Source: Rana temporaria (Eukaryota > Chordata > Amphibia > Anura > Ranidae). Taken from it: a DNA stretch of 64,000 nt. This document shows, in pieces, positions 1 through 10,965 of this stretch. The stretch spans positions 129,134,830 to 129,198,829 of the forward strand of contig NC_053500.1 in assembly GCF_905171775.1 (NCBI RefSeq), written 5' to 3'. The position numbers were made by a program, and so were the translations under genes. The notes below the pieces were generated by a model. That model was not told the DNA's origin. It worked only from the letters and a program-made list of their open reading frames with translations, and did not search any database. Within the stretch, counting starts at the first letter, position 1. Each line of letters starts with the position of its first letter.

Positions 1-160
1 AGGAGAGACAGGAAATGGCATTTTCAAACCTGGATTACTGTATTTTGGAGGTCAAAAGGAAAAACGAAGTGATATTTAAATGCTCTAGCTTACAGCAATC
101 AGTTGATCTAATAAAAAACGAACCTTTAATGTTCCTTTAAGTTCTAAAAAAAAAAAAAAA
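1..160. other. unassigned edge sequence
   Basis: AT-rich sequence with a poly-A run near 147-162. No gene or recognisable repeat was found. Confidence 0.5.
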
Positions 161-169
161 ATCTCCAAA

Positions 170-300
170 TCTTTGACGATCCCTAGGAGCACCATCAAAT
201 CTATCATAACCAAATGGAAAGAGAGTGGAGTCCTCCACTGTCGCCCCATTTACATGCAAGAGCTCTTTTACTTCCAGCCAAATGTAAGTTTGTTAGCTGT
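170..300 (+). pseudogene. Tc1-like transposase helix-turn-helix fragment
   Basis: The translation contains IPRSTIKSIITKWKESG, which resembles the recognition helix region of the N-terminal paired-like DNA-binding domain of Tc1-like transposases (general form STV-x-x-II-x-KWK-x-x-G). No catalytic region follows and the frame soon leaves the family pattern, so this is a short relic. A second, better preserved piece lies at 932-1106 in the same orientation and may be from a related element. Confidence 0.45.
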
Positions 301-925
301 GAATAAACACGTATTTTTTCTTTTATACGGAGTTACGCTATGTGGCCACTTCTCTTTATTTTTCTCTATGCACCACTAACACACTGAGCCAATTGGTTTT
401 GGGATACCAACATCAGTATAGCTTCCGGCTTACTCCTGGGGACCTATTCCATATAAGGACCTACCCACCAGTTGGACCTACGCTTCCTGCCAAGGATTGC
501 TGTTTGACAACCGTCATATAAAGCCTTGACTGACCTCTTTTGGCATATGCCACCAGTGGTCAACAAGTTCCGGTAAGCCTGCACTTTTTCCGGTGATGGG
601 ATTGTCACGTTAAAGGAGTCACGCTTTTTCTATTTATTCATCTTTTCACTTGAATGACTTGTGGATGTTGATGAACTTTGCTACATACCTCGGATCATCA
701 CACTTAGGAGTTTTTGTTGGACTTTGTTTTTATGTTTGATACCACCTTAGGTGCATCAGTTCACGTGCCAGTTGGCACTGTTGTCACCCCTCGCTACAGA
801 GGAATCTCACATGTTTCACAATTTGTGTCTAACATTTATTAATGTTATATGTGTTTTATTTTTTTACTATACACATTTTTTGGTATTTTGATATTCATTT
901 ATTAATTTTAGCGCTACACATACGT
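300..925. other. no gene seen
   Basis: About 600 bases without a coding signal. The stretch is AT-rich, with T runs and a few CACATG-type words. It separates two Tc1-like fragments of the same orientation and could be decayed element interior, but no family motif supports that. Confidence 0.4.
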
Positions 926-931
926 ATTTTT

Positions 932-1106
932 TTATCATAACCAAATGGAAAAAGCACAACAGCAAACCTGCCAAGAGACGGCGGCACACCAAAAATCACA
1001 GGCCGGGCAAGGACATTAATCAGAGAGGCAGCACAGAGACATAAGGTAATCCTGGAGGAGCTGCAGAGTTCCACAGCAGAGACTGGAGTATCTGTACATG
1101 TTTGGA
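932..1106 (+). pseudogene. Tc1-like transposase N-terminal domain remnant
   Basis: The first frame reads IITKWKKH. After a frameshift the sequence reads LPRDGGTPKITGRA, then RTLIREAAQRHKVILEELQ and SSTAETGVSVH. This order (KWKKHG, LPR-GRP-K, R-LIREA, T-EELQ, G-x-SVH) is that of the two helix-turn-helix subdomains of Tc1-like transposases, which bind the terminal inverted repeats. The catalytic DDE part is absent. The remnant ends where a foldback repeat begins, so it is a broken fossil. Confidence 0.65.
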
Positions 1107-1132
1107 GGTATACAGAATGTAATGTTATATAC

Positions 1133-1468
1133 TTTGTTTTTTGGGTGAACCTCCACTTTAAGCTTGTGCATTGTTGGTTCACTTACCTTTTCCTTCGATT
1201 TCCCTTCTAAATGTTTTTTTCTTTGTATGAATTTCTCACTTCCTGTTTCTCCTCAGTAGGCTTTCCATCATCCAAGCAGTGGAAAGTCATTTAGAACAAC
1301 AGCTTACTGAACACCTTACTGAGGAGGAACAGGAAGTGAGAAATTCAAAGAAAAAAAAACATTTAAAAAGGGAAATGGAAGGAAAAGGTAAGTGAACCAA
1401 TAATGCACAAGCTTAAAGTAACCTATATAGAAAATAAAAAGAACAAACCTTTACAACCCCTTTAAGCT
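1133..1468. repeat. foldback MITE (GGTTCACTTACC arms)
   Basis: The sequence near 1161-1192 (AAGCTTGTGCATTG, then GGTTCACTTACC) returns in inverted form near 1385-1415. The two arms meet around 1285 and also share CACTTCCTGTTTC / GGAACAGGAAGTG. Outer flanks carry CCTCCACTTTAAG and ACAACCCCTTTAAG, word types seen at the ends of several other repeats here. It is non-coding and would form a long hairpin. Confidence 0.7.
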
Positions 1469-1560
1469 TCCAAAACTCACAGACAGCTACATTCATTAGG
1501 CGCCCTGCGTCACTGCAGTAGCCGAGCAACCAGTTCAGTTTGAAGAATTATGCTGACATT

Positions 1561-1840
1561 TTAGATGCAGAGCAGTGTGCCGTGCTCAAAAGCCAGCTGA
1601 GACCTGGCGCACACACATGCACGACCGAATGACGTGCTGTCTGAGAGCTTCAGACTGACGCCCCACACTGCTGCACCCGGCAGCACCTGTGCATAATGGA
1701 AAACAAATAGCCTAAATTTCTGGAAGGATGAACATTGTCCCCACCGAATGCAGACTGGGTTGCACAATGTATGCAAATACAAGTAGGGTGCATACATTCA
1801 CTGTACAGAAATCAAAAACAATTATATTATAATAAAATTT
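1561..1840. other. no gene seen
   Basis: The stretch leads into the CA microsatellite. Short open frames on both strands have no recognisable domains. Confidence 0.4.

Positions 1841-1850
<10 letters not shown>

Positions 1851-1902
<52 letters not shown>
1851..1902. repeat. (CA)n microsatellite
   Basis: About 26 uninterrupted CA units. Apparent poly-Thr/His or poly-Val/Cys frames through it are repeat artefacts. Confidence 0.97.
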
Positions 1903-1905
<3 letters not shown>

Positions 1906-1911
1906 ATATTT

Positions 1912-2945
1912 AGGGCCGAAACAACTAATCGATTAATCGACAACTAATCGATTATGAAATTAATCGATTACCATTTTCATAATCAATTAATCGGCCAGTA
2001 ACATAATGGGGTTAAAAAAATTAGCCCTTTATAGTACAAAAATAGCAAATCTCTACGGTTAATATTACTTCCACTGTCCCACAGTAAAACATTAACCCCT
2101 TACAGTAGGGATTATTTGCTCTTTTTGTACTAATTTGTTTCTTTAACCCCCATTATGTTACTAAACATCTCAGGCCTGGGTCACACCTTTTTCAGCTGCT
2201 GTGTATTTGGAAAGGGCAAGGACTTTCTTTTTTTTTTAATGCAAAACGGTGCGATTTTGTTTGTTTTTTTGGTTCAATATACTTCAATGGAGAAGCTGCA
2301 GAAAAACATTTGTGTGGCAATTTGTGTTTTATAATCTGCCCAACAACAAATTGGGCCAAAAAAAAAAAAAAAATGCAAATCGGAGTAATTTTTTTTTTTT
2401 TTTAAAGTGGCGGTTCACCCGGAAATGTTAATTTTTAACATTAGATTGATGCTCATTTTGTGAAGGGGAATCTGGTCGTTTTTTTAAAATCGAAGCAGTA
2501 CTTACCGTTTTAGAGAGCGATCTTCTCCGCCGCTTCCGGGTATGGGCTGCGGGACTGGGCGTTCCTATTTTGATTGACAGGCTTCCGACGGTCGCATCCA
2601 TTGCGTCACGATTTTCCGAAAGTAGCCGAACGTTGGTGCGCAGGCGCCGTATAGAGCCGCACAGACGTTCGGCTTTTTTCGGCTACTCGTGACGTGATGG
2701 ATGAGACCGTCGGAAGCCTGTCAATCAAAATAGGAACGCCCAGTACCGAAGACCATACCCGGAAGCGGCGGCGAAGATCGCTCTCTAAAACGGTAAGTAC
2801 TGCTTCGATTTTAAAAAAAATAGCCGATTCCCCTTGACAAAATGAGCCTCAATCTAATGTTTTTTTTAGGGTGAACTCCCGCTTTAAAGGTTATTAACCG
2901 ATTAATCGAAATAATAAATCGGCCAACTAATCGATTATGAAAATA
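1912..2945. repeat. interspersed repeat with AATCGATTA ends, interrupted
   Basis: The left end is dense in AATCGATTA and TTAATCG (1925-1993), and the same words return at 2888-2940. The interior holds a smaller inverted pair (CATAATGGGGTTA near 2003 and TAACCCCCATTATG near 2143). The right part is interrupted by a complete TTAA-bounded foldback MITE at 2402-2887, so this repeat is the older host. Confidence 0.6.
2402..2887. mobile_element. TTAA-bounded palindromic MITE (TTAAAGYGG family)
   Basis: The element runs from TTAAAGTGGCGGTTCACCC to GGGTGAACTCCCGCTTTAA. Its arms are long inverted copies: GCTTCCGGGTATGGGCTG and AGTAGCCGAACGT on the left match GACCATACCCGGAAGCGG and GTTCGGCTTTTTTCGGCTA on the right. 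TTAA lies at both ends. It is non-coding and CpG-rich. Relatives in this window are at 3944-4428, 12980-13452, 41652-42241 and, truncated, 25430-25785. Confidence 0.85.
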
Positions 2946-2962
2946 TACATATACACATATAT

Positions 2963-2968
<6 letters not shown>

Positions 2969-3009
<41 letters not shown>
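2969..3009. repeat. (AT)n microsatellite
   Basis: About 20 AT units, preceded by ATAC-type variants. Confidence 0.95.
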
Positions 3010-3015
<6 letters not shown>

Positions 3016-3284
3016 AGAAGATGGACTATAGGGCTAAAAAATAATAAATAAAAAGATACACAAATGATAGATCAGCTCAGGTCCCCCTTCACACCTGATA
3101 AGTAGCAGTGCTGTATTCTATGTATTGCATTACATTAAGGCAGCTCATTAATATTAAATGAGCTGCCAATGCATCAATGGATAAAAGACAGGGTACCAAT
3201 TTTTTTTACATGTACTACACAACAATGCACAGGTGCGCCACATCTTTTCATTTTGGGGTGTTGAGGTGCCATTTACAATTAATG

Positions 3285-3376
3285 TGCATTATATATATAT
3301 AGATATAGTGTATGTGTGTATGTATATAATATATATATGTATACATACACAGACACACACACACACACACACACAC
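3285..3376. repeat. compound AT/GT/CA microsatellite
   Basis: Runs of TATA, then GTATGT, then about ten CA units. No coding content. Confidence 0.9.
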
Positions 3377-3379
3377 CTT

Positions 3380-3935
3380 GCTCTGTCACTTTCTATCCTA
3401 CTAATTACTGCAATGCCTTTAAATTAAAATACAACATGCAGGGCTTGTTTAAGGTCTTTGTTGCGACAGCAAAATTCTCTTCTATTCCCACAAGGCTCTT
3501 CCTGCAAGACGTTAATTTAATCATTCCTGTTCCTATAGCAGACAGAGCTCATCAATAATTCATATTAGAAAAGGACAAATATTGTAACTTCTGAGCATCG
3601 CAGAGATCACATCAACCAATACAAAGCAACAAACAGAAGGAATAAAGGAAGCCGAGGAACAGAGTTGGTGTCTCACAAAGCTTCATCTGTAAATTGATTT
3701 TGTGGCCATGCCAAGGGACACCGTTTTTTTTTTGTGTGAAGAGACCACAGAATACAGAGAAATCAATAGAGAGAAAAGAGTCTATTTTTAAATATTCAAG
3801 GGAAGAAGTCCCCAGCCAAATGTATGTCTCAGTAATAACATCCCATCTTAAAGAAAAAAATAAAAAATTAAATACAAATAGTAATACATTTCCAACCTTC
3901 TGCATCTGGCAAAAATAAAACACAAAACCATGTAA
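3380..3935. other. no gene seen
   Basis: Low-complexity AT-rich sequence. The open frames at 3612-3923 (minus) and 3694-3918 (plus) overlap each other and show no domain. Confidence 0.45.
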
Positions 3936-3943
3936 TTAACCAC

Positions 3944-4428
3944 TTAAAGCGGATCTCCACTCTAAAGTGGAGTCCCGCTGATCGGCACCCTCCCCCCCTC
4001 CGGTGTCACATTTGACACCTTTCAGGGGGGAGGGGGGTGCAGATACCTGTCTACAGACAGGTATCTGCACCCATTTCCGGCCCTACGATACGGGCAAAAG
4101 ACGGGTTTTTTCCTTGCTTCCCGTCCGTCCCCCGTTGTATGCTGGGAACACTCGGCTCCCAGCACACAGCGGGAGCCAATCGGCGGGCGCAGCGCGACTC
4201 GCGCATGCGCCGTAGGGAACCGGGCAGTGAAGCCGGAGCGCTTCACTTCCTGGTTCCCTCACCGTGGATGGAGGGGGGAGCAGCAGGGTGACGAGCGATC
4301 GCTCGTCATCTGCTGCGATCGGCGCTGGACTCCAGGACAGGTAAGTGTCCTTATATTAAAAGTCAGCAGCTGCAGTATTTGTAGCTGCTGGCTTTTAATA
4401 TATTTTTTTAGTGGCACATCCGCTTTAA
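3944..4428. mobile_element. TTAAAGCGG MITE nested in TTAACCACTT element
   Basis: The element runs from TTAAAGCGGATC to ACATCCGCTTTAA. Joining the sequence outside one TTAA restores the host's own subterminal CACTTAAGG, so TTAA is the target duplication. Inner sequence (GGGAGCCAATCGGCGGG, AAAGTCAGCAGCTGCAG with its inverse) forms partial hairpins. It is non-coding. Confidence 0.82.
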
Positions 4429-4956
4429 GGACAGCCTCCTGTACATTTACGTGGGCAGAATGGCATGGCTGGGCACAAGCACGTACATGTACGTCCCCTT
4501 TAAGTGCCCAGCCGTGGACGCGCGCCCCGGTCCGAAGCTTCGTGGCCGCGGGACCCGATCGCCGCTGGAGTCCCGCGATCGGTCCCCGGAGCTGAAGAAC
4601 AGGGCTGTTCTTCACTGTGGCGCTGTCATTGATCTTGTGTTCCCCAATATAGGGAAACACGATCAATGACGTCAAAAGTCCAGCCCCGCCCCCCTACAGT
4701 TAGAAACACATATGAGGTCACACTTAACTTACAAACTGCAATTGTCATTTTCACAGTAAACAATGCATTTTTATAGATTTTTTTTGCTGTGAAAATGACA
4801 ATTGTCCCAAAAATGTATGATATGTCCGCCATAATGTCGCGTCACAAAAAAAAAAAAAAACACGCTGATCGCCGCTATTCGTAGTAAAATGAAAAAATAA
4901 ATAAAAAATTATTCATAAAAATGCAATAAAACTATCCCCTATTTTGTAAACACTAT

Positions 4957-5690
4957 GGCCCAGATTCTTAAAGCACTTACGCCGACGTATCCATTGATAC
5001 GCCGCGTAAGTGCACGGATGCACCGTCGTATCTATGCGCCTAATTCTCCAAGTAAGATACGCCTGAATTTTGGCTTCATACGACCGACGCAAGTTTCCTA
5101 CGCCGTCGTATCTTGGGTGCATATTTACGCTTGGCCTGCAAGGGGCACTTCCATTGATTTACGCGTTGAATATATAAATTACCTCAATACGCCGATTCAC
5201 GAACGTACTTGCGCCCGTCGCTGTAATCTACGCCGTTTACGTAAGGCGTACGTCAGACGTAAAGTTATTCCACCTAAAGGAGGCGCATCCCATGCAAAGG
5301 TATGGACGACGGAACAGCCGTCGAATTTTACGTAGGACTACGTGAATAGGGCTGGGTGTAGCTTACGTCACGTCGTAGGCAGTGATTCGACGTATCTTAT
5401 GGAGTATTTTAGACGCGATTCTGAGCATGCGCACTGGGATGCGTCCACGGTGCATGCACCGTTCGTTCAGCCCCTCATTTGCATGGGGTCACGCTTCATT
5501 TTGATGCATCCACTTCCTTCCCAATTTGAATTAGGCGGACTTACGCCGGCCAATTTACGTTACCCTGGCGCAACAAAGGGAGCAAGTGCTTTGTGAATAC
5601 TGTTCTTGCCTCTCTATGTTACGTCGGCGTAGCGCATATGAGATGCGCTACGCCGCTCTAAAGATGCGCCGATCTACGTGAATCCGGGCC
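4957..5690. mobile_element. GGCCCAGATTC MITE nested in TTAACCACTT element
   Basis: Ends are GGCCCAGATTC and GAATCCGGGCC, with TAT at 4954-4956 and again at 5691-5693. This gives a 3-bp target duplication. The host sequence on the two sides (TTTTGTAAACACTAT and AGATTTTGTGCAAACC) is continuous in intact host copies. The interior is rich in TACG/CGTA words with no coding capacity. Relatives are at 29681, 31040, 34015 and 55092. Confidence 0.85.
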
Positions 5691-5835
5691 TATAGATTTT
5701 GTGCAAACCAATAGATAAACTCTTATTGCGATTTTTTACTACCAAAAATAGGTAGAAAAATACGTATCGGCCTAAACCGAGGAATTTTTTTTTATATATT
5801 TTTGGGGGATATTTATTATAGCATTAATGCTACAG

Positions 5836-6140
5836 TTGAGTTCTGCCAATGGAAACTTCATGAATATACATTTTTTGGGGGGGAAGAGAAGCCAGCAGCT
5901 GCATGAACGCCCAAAGTGATAATGAAAAAGCTCACAGTTCCAATTAGATGGCTTTAAAGTCACCAAGTAATTTGCAAGATTTCAGGTTATATTTACACCT
6001 AGGAACAGATGCCTTATTAAGGTTTATAAATACGCAGAAGAACAAAGAAAGCCATCTATGTAATAGTTCAGCCATTAGAATGGAAGACAGCAGCCTACAG
6101 AGGAGACCGTTGAAAACACAAGTCGGAGATAATAGGGTTT
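5836..6140. other. no gene seen
   Basis: The stretch lies between the truncated TTAACCACTT element and the LINE tail. No domain was found in the short frames. Confidence 0.4.
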
Positions 6141-6145
6141 CAACG

Positions 6146-6720
6146 TGATCTCCTCATTGTTACCGATCTTCAGTGCAGATTTAAAACCTACCAGAGCCCA
6201 AAACAAATGCAGCATATGGAGAAATTACAGCTACCAAATCACTCGTCTGCAAGTCGTTCAAAATACGGCCGCTCGACTTGCGACTGGGAAAAAACCATGG
6301 GAATCAATCTCACCTTCACTGAGATCCCTTCATTGGTTGCCCGTAAAAAAAATCACTTTCAAAAGCCCTCTGTCTAACGGATAAGTATTCTGGGAAATGC
6401 CCCCCCCCCCCCCCCAATATCTATGCGAGAAACTAAAAGCTCACAACACCAATCGCATTCTGCGATCCACCAACCAAAATCTACTCCAGATACCCAAAGC
6501 CAGATACAAGACCAAAGGAGAACGAAGATTTGCGGTCCAAGGACCCAGACTATGGAACGCTCTACCAACCAGCATCCGATTGGAGGTAAACCACATGGCC
6601 TTAAGGAGAAAGATCAAGACCCATCTCTTCTGAGGGCCCAGGGAATGGATACCAAGCGCCCAGAGGCGATTCAGTTCGCATGTGTTGCGCTATATAAGTT
6701 TCTCACTCACAGAATTTAAG
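6146..6720 (+). pseudogene. L2/CR1-like LINE: C-terminal reverse transcriptase remnant and 3' end
   Basis: The first segment reads RLQVVQNTAARLATG and then LRSLHWLPVK, the thumb-region signature of CR1/L2/Rex-type non-LTR retrotransposons. After a frameshift near a C run (6401-6415) a second segment reads ERRFAVQGPRLWNALPTSIR and ends KTHLF-stop at 6633, the usual C-terminus (GPRLWN-LP, K-HLF) of such proteins. The GCGCTATATAAG that follows fits an L2-type 3' end. Endonuclease and catalytic reverse transcriptase parts are absent, so this is a 5'-truncated dead copy. Confidence 0.8.
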
Positions 6721-6944
6721 AACCAGTTTGTACAAAAAAATCTGTCAGCATAAGGTGCCCAGACCCAACCAAACCCCAAATTATGTCATGTTAGTCTTAT
6801 GGACAAATAAAGAGCAACAGAAGAACTAAACCATTTGGTTTTCCAGTGAAATTTTTTCCTTCAGACTCACTCCAGTGATGGCCACATCAACCAAAGTTTA
6901 GGCATTTGGATACATGCTCTCTGCTAAAGGAGAGGCTCATACGT

Positions 6945-7090
6945 GTTCGGACTAGTATTGATTCAGAGCATGCATTTTTTCAGAATTTCCTCCAATAACT
7001 TTTCCCACCGGAAAAATTGAGATTTAAATTTTTTCTTGGCGGAAATTCCGACAGAAAAATTCCAATGGAGCCTACAGTCGGATTAGGCCC
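6945..7090. repeat. fragment of TTCCGACAG palindromic repeat
   Basis: GGAAATTCCGACAG and AGAGCATGCATT are shared with the MITE at 10597-10918. The ends are missing, so this is a partial copy. Confidence 0.45.
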
Positions 7091-7099
7091 GCGGGCCTT

Positions 7100-8290
7100 G
7101 TGTTTAACACCTGTGGCCTAGAGGGAGGGGCCGCCTAGGGGCAAAGGTGAAGTCGCCTAGGTAGTCCCTAGGTGGAAGTCACTCCTACCGAAGCCCTAAC
7201 TCCCACCCCCCCTCCCTGAAAAAAATGACAAGTCAAATGTGGCGAGGAGTGCCTAAAGCAGAAGTTACTTTTGGGTGGAACTCCACTTTAAAGCAAGAGT
7301 CCTGTAAGAGCGGCATCAATTTGTGTCCTTTATGGAGGTAGCTTCAAATGCCATGCCAATTTTTTTTTCATCAGGTAACACCCTTGGGAGAAAGTGTTCA
7401 GTGTCGAGACAAGATGCTTTTAAAGCAGCCATCTCCTTCCAAGCTGTTGTCCGTAAAGCCATGGCAGGAGGAGAGGGTGCAGGTCGGACCCCATAACTAG
7501 GGTTAAAAAGCAGCTAAAGTGGGAAACGTAATCTCATTTCAAATCTACCAATAACTTAGTAGTTCAAGGGACTGCAAGATTGGATACAGATGATAGTTTA
7601 GGAGGTCCTCATTTATAATAGTTTTGGTAAATCTAAAGTTTACAAAGTACACAAAGATCAAAACGTCAAGATTGTGATGCGTTTGGAAAGCTGAAAACCA
7701 AACTTCATCATAGGAAGCCAAGTGCCCAGGATGAGATAGACTCCCCTTGCCTTACCAGTAATGACAGAAATCTTCTTACTGGTTGCACTGGCTAGTGCGC
7801 CCATCTACCTTGGCTGAATTGGATGACACCAGTTGACTGCAATCCCTGGAGGCCATGAACAAAGAACATGCCCACAATCTCTCAGTCCCCAGCTGCCGAA
7901 AGATCCGTCTTGACCATCAACAGGAACCAAAGGAACAAGCAGAATGAAACCATGAATGGGGCACCAAAAACGAATATCAATCATTGGGGTCTGCAGGTGA
8001 CGCAACATTACAAGCCTGAATTCTTTGATGTGGTTGGTGTTTACGTCTTTCACAGAAGATGTGGTTTTTCTGAAAATGCATCAGGGCTATGGCATGTTGC
8101 CAGCTCAGATGCAAATATTACCAAGCGGTGATCAGAATAAAAAGAACTTCTCTTCCTTCTGCTTAATAGTCTGACAAGTGCGTGATAAATAAGTGCAAAC
8201 CGTATTTTTTTCAGCTCTTGTACAAGATGTTAAGAAAGATTAAAGTACGAGACATTAACATACAACAGCGTCATTTAAGGTTTACCAACC
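7100..8290. other. mostly unassigned sequence
   Basis: About 1.2 kb without an identified transposon apart from a short end-like GTGGAACTCCACTTTAAA near 7275. The minus-strand frame at 7805-8053 and an alternative minus frame reading FMVSFCLFLWFLLMVKTD (about 7895-7950) look membrane-like, but in-frame stops and missing splice context keep me from calling an exon. It may be intronic sequence of the minus-strand gene proposed to start near 29.24 kb. Confidence 0.35.
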
Positions 8291-8299
8291 ATTCCATGT

Positions 8300-8635
8300 T
8301 AAGGGGAATTTTCCATAAACTTCAATGGCATCCCGGTCTTAGTCCGTAGGGTTCAATATTGAGTTGGCCCACCCTTTGCAGCTATAAGTCTTCTGGGAAG
8401 GCTGTCCACAAGGTTTAGGAGGAGTGTGTCTATGGCAAAGTTTAACCATTCTTCCAGAAGCACATGTGAGGGCAGGCACTGATGTTGGATGGGCAGGCCT
8501 GGCTCAGTCTCGTTATAATGCATCCCAAAGGTGTTCAATCAGATTCAGGTTAGGACTTTGCAGGCCAGTCAAGTTCCTCTACCACAAACATGCTCAGCCA
8601 CACTATACTGTCAAAAGTAGTGGGCCACCCTTCCA
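8300..8635 (-). pseudogene. internally deleted Tc1-like element with transposase C-terminus
   Basis: On the minus strand the right edge (8600-8633) reads GGGTGGCCCACTACTTTTGA then CAGTATAGTG, a typical Tc1-type terminal inverted repeat. It leads almost directly into the transposase C-terminus: VEELDWPAKS, a P-x-LGC segment matching the usual NPIEHLWD region, then SLPRRLIAAKGGPTQY at 8353-8410. The N-terminal DNA-binding domains and most of the DDE core are deleted, several frameshifts are present, and the left terminal repeat is missing. It is a non-functional deletion derivative. Confidence 0.75.
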
Positions 8636-8689
8636 AATATTTTGTGGAGGGGGTTATGGTGTGAGATTTTTTTCAGGGGTTGGGCTTGA

Positions 8690-9040
8690 AGTTAATGAGA
8701 AGGAATTGCAAGGCCACATCCACATGGTGGGCCCCATTGGAGTCCACCTGCTCAGGGAATCGGTCCACTGATTGCCGCTGAGCAGGTGGACGGCTGGTCC
8801 ATGTCCTCTCTGCTCATGCAGAGTGGACACAGCCCGTGCTCCTCACACAAACCGTCATTCGATGGACAGATGGGGAACAGACACCCATCCGTCTGTTTTT
8901 AGCCAGCGGGATCAAATTGGATGTAGGTGGGTTTCAGAGGACACCCAACGCTGCATACAAAAAAGGGACTGGAGGGTCAGATACGATCCACCTGAAAAAC
9001 TGACAGGTGGACTCAATTGGACCTGTGTGAAAGGGCCCCT
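8690..9040. repeat. probable interspersed repeat (GTGGAC-rich)
   Basis: GTCCACCTGCTCAG (8753) returns inverted as CTGAGCAGGTGGAC (8779), and GACAGGTGGAC follows near 9003. The right end GTGTGAAAGGGCCCCTAA resembles the GTGTGAA-type ends of other MITEs here. No matching left terminus was located, so boundaries are approximate. Confidence 0.4.
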
Positions 9041-9422
9041 AATCAAACCTTCACTGACCTCTGTAGCCACAGGCACTGTGCAAGTAATTAGTCTCTAAAA
9101 TTTAGAGCAAAATTTCAAATCAGCAGCTCGGCTCTCTGCCCGCTCCCAGCGCTATTTTAGGGAAGATTTGGAACCAAGACCTTTTTTGTTTTGAATGGAG
9201 TAGGGAAGGAGTAGAACCTCTTAAATAATTCTAGCAGTCTTTTGTCCCGCTAAAATTCATTCTCTCCCATGATCTCTAGAAAGACAGGTAAAGATGGCAC
9301 ACTAGGGGCTGGCCAAACGCTGGAACCAATGCTTGATTGGAATTCTGAACCTCAAATTACCTGATGCGGGACAAGAGCCGTTGGAGGAATTTTAAATAAA
9401 ATTTCACAAAATGAGTTAAGAT

Positions 9423-9797
9423 TTAGGCCCCATGCACACGAGAAGCAATTACAAACACCTCTAAACTCACGTTTTCAAAGGCAAAAACCGGCGTTTAAAA
9501 CGCCCGTTTTTGCTGCGAATTGCGCGGCGTTTTACCGCGTTTGCGGCTGTCAGCGCTTATCTCAAAGACATTGTAGACCCTCCCAAAGTTTAAAACGCAA
9601 AAATAAAACGCTTCTGAACCCAAAATTTTGCGTCTAAAAAAAAGGGACATAAACCCAACTGCTTTAAAACGCCAAAAAACGTGATTGTGTGCATGGACAC
9701 ATAGGATAACATTAAATGTGTTCAGGGGCAGTTGAAAAAAAAATGCCCAAATGCCTCTGAACTCGAGTTTAGCAGCGTCTCGTGAGCATGGGGCCTA
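9423..9797. mobile_element. TTAGGCCCCATGCACACGAG MITE
   Basis: The left terminus TTAGGCCCCATGCACACGAG is matched in inverted form by CTCGTGAGCATGGGGCCTAA on the right. The interior is rich in AAAACGC and GCGTTTT words and is non-coding. The flanks are TTA/TAA-like, so the exact target duplication is not resolved. Confidence 0.8.
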
Positions 9798-9799
9798 AG

Positions 9800-10270
9800 A
9801 ATACAGGGAACGGAGAAGTTAAGGATTAGTAGAGCACATGCATACCCGGCACTGACCCAGCATGGTTTATATTTTGCCATGACGTACATTTGCAAGTTGT
9901 TTATCACATAAGGGAACAGGTTACCCAATATAAAAGCAAAACAAAAAAAAACTCACACATGATCTTGTGACTAAAGCAAAACACAATTAAAAAGAAATCT
10001 ATTAAATTAAATTAGCAGCACAGGAGGAGGTGATAATCTAATCCGCCTTGCCCTTGGCGCTTTCCGATTCTCTCTTCTTCCACCTCAAAGCACCACCTCC
10101 CCTCCAGAGTAATGATGGAGAGTTCAGGCCACACTTTCCAATCTTCTTTCCTCAATTTCCTCTGCTGACTAACACAGATGTCACAAGCAATGATTGTATT
10201 GTAAAAATGTATCGCAACTTTAAAACCAATGTGTTAGCTACCCATCAAAACAAGGTGAAGGAGTTTGGTG
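9800..10270. other. no gene seen
   Basis: Sequence without recognised repeat ends. A pyrimidine-rich part (10060-10110) precedes a hAT-like terminus at 10275. Confidence 0.4.
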
Positions 10271-10274
10271 TAGA

Positions 10275-10340
10275 GCAGTGGTTCTCAAACTTTTAGTGCC
10301 GTGACCCCTTGATAAAATTTCCCCAAGTTGTGGGGTCCAC
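10275..10340 (+). repeat. hAT (Charlie-like) terminus, solo
   Basis: CAGTGGTTCTCAAACTTTTA followed by GTGCCGTGACCCC is the usual start of Charlie-like hAT non-autonomous elements in vertebrates. A right terminus with the inverse was not found, so the copy is truncated. Confidence 0.6.
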
Positions 10341-10594
10341 TAACAAAATTATTTTCGGAGCGTAGGTGGTAAGGAGAGAATATCTTACCTAGAAAGTTCC
10401 AGGGAGAAAGGAGAACTACCACAAGAAGAGGGGAAGACTGGATGCGGGAGAAGGGTTGTCAGGATATCCAGAAATAAAGAGGACCCCGGGTGCATCTCCA
10501 GGCATCCCCGACAGCGTGTGGTGTTCCAGTACAAGGTGGCCACTTCACTGGAGCCATCCTTGCCTCATCCAATGAGGAGAACCTGTTCTGCTCT

Positions 10595-10925
10595 TATGCC
10601 GCGTACACACAATCAAAATTTCCAACAAGAAAAGTTGGATGTGAGCTTTTGGTCGGAAATTCCGACTGTGTAGGCCTATTTTGGGCTTTTTCTGTCGGAA
10701 TTTCCAACAGCAAAAATTTGAGAGCGGGTTCTCAAATTTTCCGACGGGAAAGTTCTTGTCGAAAATTCTGATGGAAAAAAAACAAAAAAACACATGCATG
10801 CTTGGAATCAAGTCGACACATGCTCTGAAGCATTGAACTTCATTGTTCTCGGCTCGTCATAGTGTTGTACGTCACCACGTTTTTGACGGTCGGAATTGTG
10901 TGATCGTGTGTGTGCAACTCAAGTT
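10595..10925. mobile_element. palindromic GTACACAC MITE
   Basis: It starts ATGCCGCGTACACAC and ends near GTGTGATCGTGTGTGTG. The interior holds TTGGTCGGAAATTCCGAC and inverted GTCGGAATTTCCAACAG, and near the right end ACACATGCTCTGAAGC. It belongs to the group of elements with GTACACACG ends (37365, 38751, 42240, 44561, 49961, 50791, 58669, 63001). Confidence 0.7.
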
Positions 10926-10965
10926 TGAGCCAAAATTCAGTCTATCGTGTGTGTCTGCTGAGCAG

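Larger units (their letters stand above)
3936..5835 (-). mobile_element. TTAACCACTT-family element, twice interrupted
   Basis: This is a minus-strand copy of the roughly 1-kb non-coding element also seen at 16705, 22842, 36138, 39265, 53925 and 56231. It starts TTAACCACTTAAGG if the inserted MITE at 3944-4428 is ignored. It then shows the family landmarks in reverse: AAAATGACAATTGTCCC, GTCCGCCATAATGTCG, CGCTGATCGCCGC, AACTATCCCCTATTTTG, the second insertion at 4957-5690, then ATACGTATCGGCCTAAACC and GGGGGATATTTATTATAG. The distal end is missing at about 5835. Confidence 0.85.

Noticed and set aside
7805..8053. Membrane-like minus-strand exon
   Set aside because: The hydrophobic frame has a stop within about nine bases of the only plausible acceptor and no donor that keeps the frame.
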